From Deltaproteobacteria bacterium (lineage in GTDB: Bacteria > Myxococcota_A > UBA9160 > UBA4427), in the NCBI GenBank assembly GCA_011051925.1, contig DRKE01000333.1:1-8930 (forward strand): 8,930 bases of DNA, given 5' to 3'. Made by a program: the position numbers and the translations under genes. This document shows, piece by piece, positions 6,205 to 8,930 of this stretch (the first letter of the stretch is position 1; every line of letters starts with the position of its first letter). Below the pieces are notes generated by a model. The model ran no database searches, was not told the origin of the DNA, and was given only the letters and a program-made list of their open reading frames with translations.

Positions 6205-8517
6205 TCACCCGCGTTCGCTGGCGGATTCTCGACGCCTCCGAAACCGCATCAAACCAACGAGACCGCCGACCCCCCCAACCAACATCCCCGTCGTACCCGG
6301 CTCGGGGACGATCGAGAACTGTCGCGTCGTCGAGGGGTACGGGTTGCCACCGCCTAGATCGCATCCGGGGGCGTCATAGGGCGTTGCGACGATCGTATGC
6401 AATCCGTCGAGATCGAGCTCCGGGGCACAGACGTTCTGGCCCGGCGCGAGGCCGAGCGCATGGGGAGCGTTGTTCTCGCAGATCTCCGTGACCGTGGAAT
6501 CGGGCGCGGTATGCACGAACTTCACGCTGCGGGTCGACGCGTCGGGCGAAAGCTCGATTCCGAAACAGTCGCAGGGCACTTGATCCCGAGCGATCGTGTC
6601 TCCGTCTTCGAGTCCGGTACTGATCGGCGCGAATCCGCTTCCGATCGGCGGATCGAAACAGCCTAGCGGTCCCGGGTCCCCCCACACGGTCAGTTCATGA
6701 TCGCAGCGATCGCCGATGCCGTCCCCATCCGAATCCGCCTGCTTGACGTTGGGCTCGTCGACGCAGTTGTCCCACTCGTTCAGGGCACCATCGAGATCCC
6801 AGTCGTCTCCCGGCGCCAGCACGACGATGCGACCCGAACAGACGCCTTCATCGCAGTCCGCGCCTCGATGCGCGAAGAAATTGTCGAGCGGGTCCCCCGA
6901 CTCCAGGCTGCCTGTCAAGATACCGCTCTTCGCGGCCAGCGTGCCGAGAGGAACAGGCATGCCATCGACGGAGAATCCGCTACCGAACACGCGAATCGTC
7001 GACTGGTCCTGCGCGCCCAGGGCGACGTACTGGCCGAGTTGCCCGCCCGTCAATTCGATGAGGCCCTCGCCCGCAGAAAGGAGCACCCACGGACCGGGAA
7101 TCCTTCCGTAGGGTCCCGGGGCGGGTGCGGGCCGAGCGTGGACATCGCCGCCCGAGATCTCCGCATGACCGCTCACGACTGCGCCCGCTTCGCCTATATC
7201 TCCTCCGGACATTCTCAGCGTGCCGGAGATGACCGCTCCCGTGTTGTCGCCGATCGAGCCGCCCTGTTGCTCCAACAATCCGGCTGCTGAAACAACGACA
7301 CCGCCTTCCGTATCGGAGCCAGGATGCATGATGGCATGTCCGGACACGCCGAGCAGCCAGGCGTATCCGTACATGTCCAACAGGGCGTCATCCGATACGA
7401 AAACCCCGTCTCCGAAGGTTTCGGTCGAACCCGTGAAGACGACGTGAGCGCGTTCCCTGGCATAGACGTCGCTCCAGCCTCCGCCCGAGACTTCTACATT
7501 CGAGTCGCCGGCTGCATTCGCATCGAGGCCATGACCCGAACCGACGATCGTCATCGATGCGGAGTCCCGGGCCGATGCGGAGCCCGCTCCGCCCTGAAGG
7601 ATCACGTCAACCGTCGACGAATCGCGGGCCTCGATCCACGTGCCGACCGTTCCGTCGAAGAGCGAGGTTTCGTGGACGACGACGCTAGCGGCCATGCCAG
7701 AGACCGAAGTCGGCGATCCCGGCGCGAGGCATGGGTACTCCAGGGTCGCGTTGCACCCGCTGTTGTTGATGAAGTAGTAGGCGCCTTGTCGGTCGATGAC
7801 ATTTTCTGGATCAGGCGGCGCGAGTCCATTGTTGATCACATAGGGACCCGTCCTCATGCCGGCCGCGGCGGGATCGAAGCCCGTGGGAAAACGCGTGCCG
7901 TACTGGAACAGACCCGATGTCGAGTAGTATGCGTTCACCAGATTCGTGTTCGACAGGTCGGTCGATCTCAGTGATGCGCCGCGCAGGTCAGCGCCACGGA
8001 GATCGGTGCCGGTCAGATCGGCCTGGGAGAGAACCGCGCGATACAGGTCGCCGTTGACGAGAACGGCATTCGCCAGGTTCGCCCGAAAAAGACTCGCTTC
8101 GGCGAGATTGGCACCGCTCAGGTTCGCGCCGCTGAAATCGACTCCGGCGAGATTGGCATTGCTCAGATCCGCATCTCGGAGATCTGCAGCGTGGAAATCC
8201 GCACCGTTCAGATTGGCGTTGCGCAGATCAGCTTCCTGCAGAGCGGCACCGTTCAGGACCGCGCCCGGCAGCGATACGCCGGGTGCCAGATCCGCCCCGG
8301 TAAAGAAATAGGGATTGCCGTCCAGATCGAGAATCGGATCCACGATCGTTCCATCCGTTTTCTGATAGCTCGCGGTCTCGGGGCCCGCGGAAATCGGGCC
8401 TGCCCCGAGTGGTACGACGGCGAGGAGGCTCGCCAGGAAAAGGCGCCATGGAAAGGACGACTCGAGATCGAAAGAAGGGTATCGGGATCGGAGATTCCGG
8501 GTCCGCATCCAGTGCAT
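6205..8517 (-). CDS. exported pentapeptide-repeat protein with PEP-CTERM sorting signal
   Basis: Numbering is from the ATG at 8517 (770 residues). A long basic N-terminus leads to a hydrophobic signal core (about 26-42) and an ISA cleavage site near 42-44. Residues 83-197 are 23 pentapeptide repeats in unbroken register, with Leu or Phe every fifth position, such as ADLRDADLSNANL. About 270-510 is Gly/Ser/Val-rich with recurring SGG, VSG and ISGGD phrases, suggesting a beta-helix-like stalk. A thrombospondin-type-3-like calcium motif follows (572-606: DLDGALNEWDNC to DSDGDGIGDRCD). The tail is VPEPG (737-741), a hydrophobic helix to about 757, then RFRRRR: a textbook PEP-CTERM signal, which exosortase recognises for sorting to the envelope or matrix. 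It has 12 cysteines, all beyond the repeats. The ATG has AGGGGTGA 5 bases upstream; a GTG at 8526 would add three residues. It probably acts as a surface or matrix structural protein. Confidence 0.9.
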   Translation of the reverse strand: MHWMRTRNLRSRYPSFDLESSFPWRLFLASLLAVVPLGAGPISAGPETASYQKTDGTIVDPILDLDGNPYFFTGADLAPGVSLPGAVLNGAALQEADLRNANLNGADFHAADLRDADLSNANLAGVDFSGANLSGANLAEASLFRANLANAVLVNGDLYRAVLSQADLTGTDLRGADLRGASLRSTDLSNTNLVNAYYSTSGLFQYGTRFPTGFDPAAAGMRTGPYVINNGLAPPDPENVIDRQGAYYFINNSGCNATLEYPCLAPGSPTSVSGMAASVVVHETSLFDGTVGTWIEARDSSTVDVILQGGAGSASARDSASMTIVGSGHGLDANAAGDSNVEVSGGGWSDVYARERAHVVFTGSTETFGDGVFVSDDALLDMYGYAWLLGVSGHAIMHPGSDTEGGVVVSAAGLLEQQGGSIGDNTGAVISGTLRMSGGDIGEAGAVVSGHAEISGGDVHARPAPAPGPYGRIPGPWVLLSAGEGLIELTGGQLGQYVALGAQDQSTIRVFGSGFSVDGMPVPLGTLAAKSGILTGSLESGDPLDNFFAHRGADCDEGVCSGRIVVLAPGDDWDLDGALNEWDNCVDEPNVKQADSDGDGIGDRCDHELTVWGDPGPLGCFDPPIGSGFAPISTGLEDGDTIARDQVPCDCFGIELSPDASTRSVKFVHTAPDSTVTEICENNAPHALGLAPGQNVCAPELDLDGLHTIVATPYDAPGCDLGGGNPYPSTTRQFSIVPEPGTTGMLVGGVGGLVGLMRFRRRRESASERG

Positions 8518-8563
8518 CGCGCTCACCCCTACCTACGGCACCCGAGGCCTGCGGCAGATCCTG

Positions 8564-8583
8564 CTACAGGAGGCCCTCTGTAG
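8564..8583 (-). promoter_or_regulatory. leader hairpin upstream of the PEP-CTERM gene
   Basis: CTACAGGAG and CTCTGTAG pair over 8 bp with one bulged G and a 3-base loop. The hairpin lies about 47 bases upstream of the chosen ATG, inside the predicted 5' leader. It may influence translation or mRNA stability; nothing shows a ligand-binding structure. Confidence 0.3.
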
Positions 8584-8616
8584 GTCGTGCGGTTCAACCC
8601 GTCATCCCCATCGAGG

Positions 8617-8644
8617 AGCCTAGCAGTCGCCTGTCTAGTGGCAA
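8617..8644 (-). promoter_or_regulatory. possible promoter of the PEP-CTERM gene
   Basis: On the minus strand TTGCCA (8644-8639; five of six of the -35 consensus) and TAGGCT (8622-8617; weak -10) are 16 bases apart. This would give a leader of roughly 95 bases containing the hairpin at 8564-8583. The -10 match is poor, so this is only a candidate. Confidence 0.3.
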
Positions 8645-8838
8645 ACGGCAAGCGCGAGGCTCTGTCTGGCAGCGTTTCTCGAGGACGACCAGGCAAGCCG
8701 GAGGCCCGGAAGAATCGGATCTCATCGGCCGCGCGAAGGCCGCATCATGATGTCGGGCTTCTTTGTCTCGAAGGGGAGCATCGTTCGCACGGACGCGCGG
8801 TCGCTCTTTCCATCGCTCCTACGATGCCGCTCTCGCGA

Positions 8839-8930
8839 TCATTCCCTTCTCTCCGGTGTGAACCAGATCGGTGAGGTATACGCCCGTTCCTGCGTCCACT
8901 CCGGCACCTTCTTGACACGCTCCTCGCCGA
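8839..8930 (-). CDS. C-terminal end of a DUF3604-like protein (partial)
   Basis: A frame enters from the right edge on the minus strand and ends at TGA (8841-8839), giving 29 complete codons. The tail reads VPEWTQERAYTSPIWFTPE and then RRE. The phrase QERAYTSPIWFTP strongly resembles the end of DUF3604 proteins, which commonly close with QERAW/YTSPIWYTP. DUF3604 proteins are usually several hundred residues long and of unknown function, so nearly all of the gene lies outside the window. The reading frame is clear; the family is recalled from a short but distinctive motif. Confidence 0.7.
   Translation of the reverse strand, partial: GEERVKKVPEWTQERAYTSPIWFTPERRE

Larger units (their letters stand above)
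8527..8838. other. non-coding region between the DUF3604-like tail and the PEP-CTERM gene
   Basis: I see no gene in these 312 bases. A 7-bp inverted repeat GCATCGT/ACGATGC (8780-8786 and 8821-8827, with a long loop) lies just past the DUF3604-like stop and could mark its transcript end. The left part should hold the promoter and leader of the PEP-CTERM gene; the candidates are listed separately. Confidence 0.5.

Noticed and set aside
3950..6713. Three GCGATCGC octamers (3950, 6196, 6706), like cyanobacterial HIP1
   Set aside because: Three copies in a G+C-rich window can arise by chance, and the gene content does not point to cyanobacteria.
7324..7974. Plus-strand open frames antisense to the PEP-CTERM gene
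   Set aside because: They are Arg-rich with no domain or ribosome binding site. The minus strand shows a signal peptide, repeats and a sorting tail.
7930..8275. Short-period repeats in DNA that could suggest a CRISPR array
   Set aside because: The 15-base periodicity is explained by the pentapeptide repeats of the encoded protein; there are no constant repeats with unique spacers.

Overview
The window is G+C-rich DNA with strong G/C preference at third codon positions. It probably comes from a Gram-negative bacterium: it encodes an Sec-type lipoprotein, a large exported protein with a PEP-CTERM (exosortase) sorting tail, and the end of a DUF3604-like protein. That set fits Myxococcota or other former deltaproteobacteria and related marine or soil lineages. 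This placement is an inference from gene content only.

Layout. (i) 2-1332, plus strand: the tail of an upstream gene joined by a GTGA stop/start overlap to a complete JetD-type (DUF3323 + DUF2399, Toprim) protein. This is the right-hand end of a probable Wadjet anti-plasmid defence operon whose other genes lie outside the window. (ii) 1333-2056: about 720 bases with no convincing gene, marked by a cluster of small hairpins built on TTCCC/GGGAA. (iii) 2057-3412, minus strand: an orphan lipoprotein with its own sigma70-like promoter, downstream of a MOSC-domain protein. (iv) 3548-3943, plus strand: a short VOC (glyoxalase-fold) protein divergent from the MOSC gene; their shared 135-base promoter region carries a 9-bp direct repeat on an 11-bp period. 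(v) 3944-4335: non-coding, with inverted repeats and a 14-bp tandem repeat, leading into (vi) 4336-5997, plus strand: a full-length type I Baeyer-Villiger monooxygenase. (vii) 6205-8517, minus strand, convergent with it: a roughly 770-residue surface protein with a signal peptide, 23 in-register pentapeptide repeats, a beta-strand-rich middle, a thrombospondin-type-3-like calcium motif and a PEP-CTERM tail. (viii) 8839-8930, minus strand: the last 29 codons of a DUF3604-like protein cut by the window edge.

Apart from the jet genes, the genes do not form one pathway. MOSC, VOC, monooxygenase and DUF3604-like genes look like ordinary metabolic or accessory genes beside a defence-operon edge. 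The most interesting items are the JetD operon edge with its flanking hairpin cluster, the exported pentapeptide/PEP-CTERM chimera, and two short phased repeat arrays upstream of the VOC/MOSC and monooxygenase genes. I did not find a clearly new multi-gene system inside the window.
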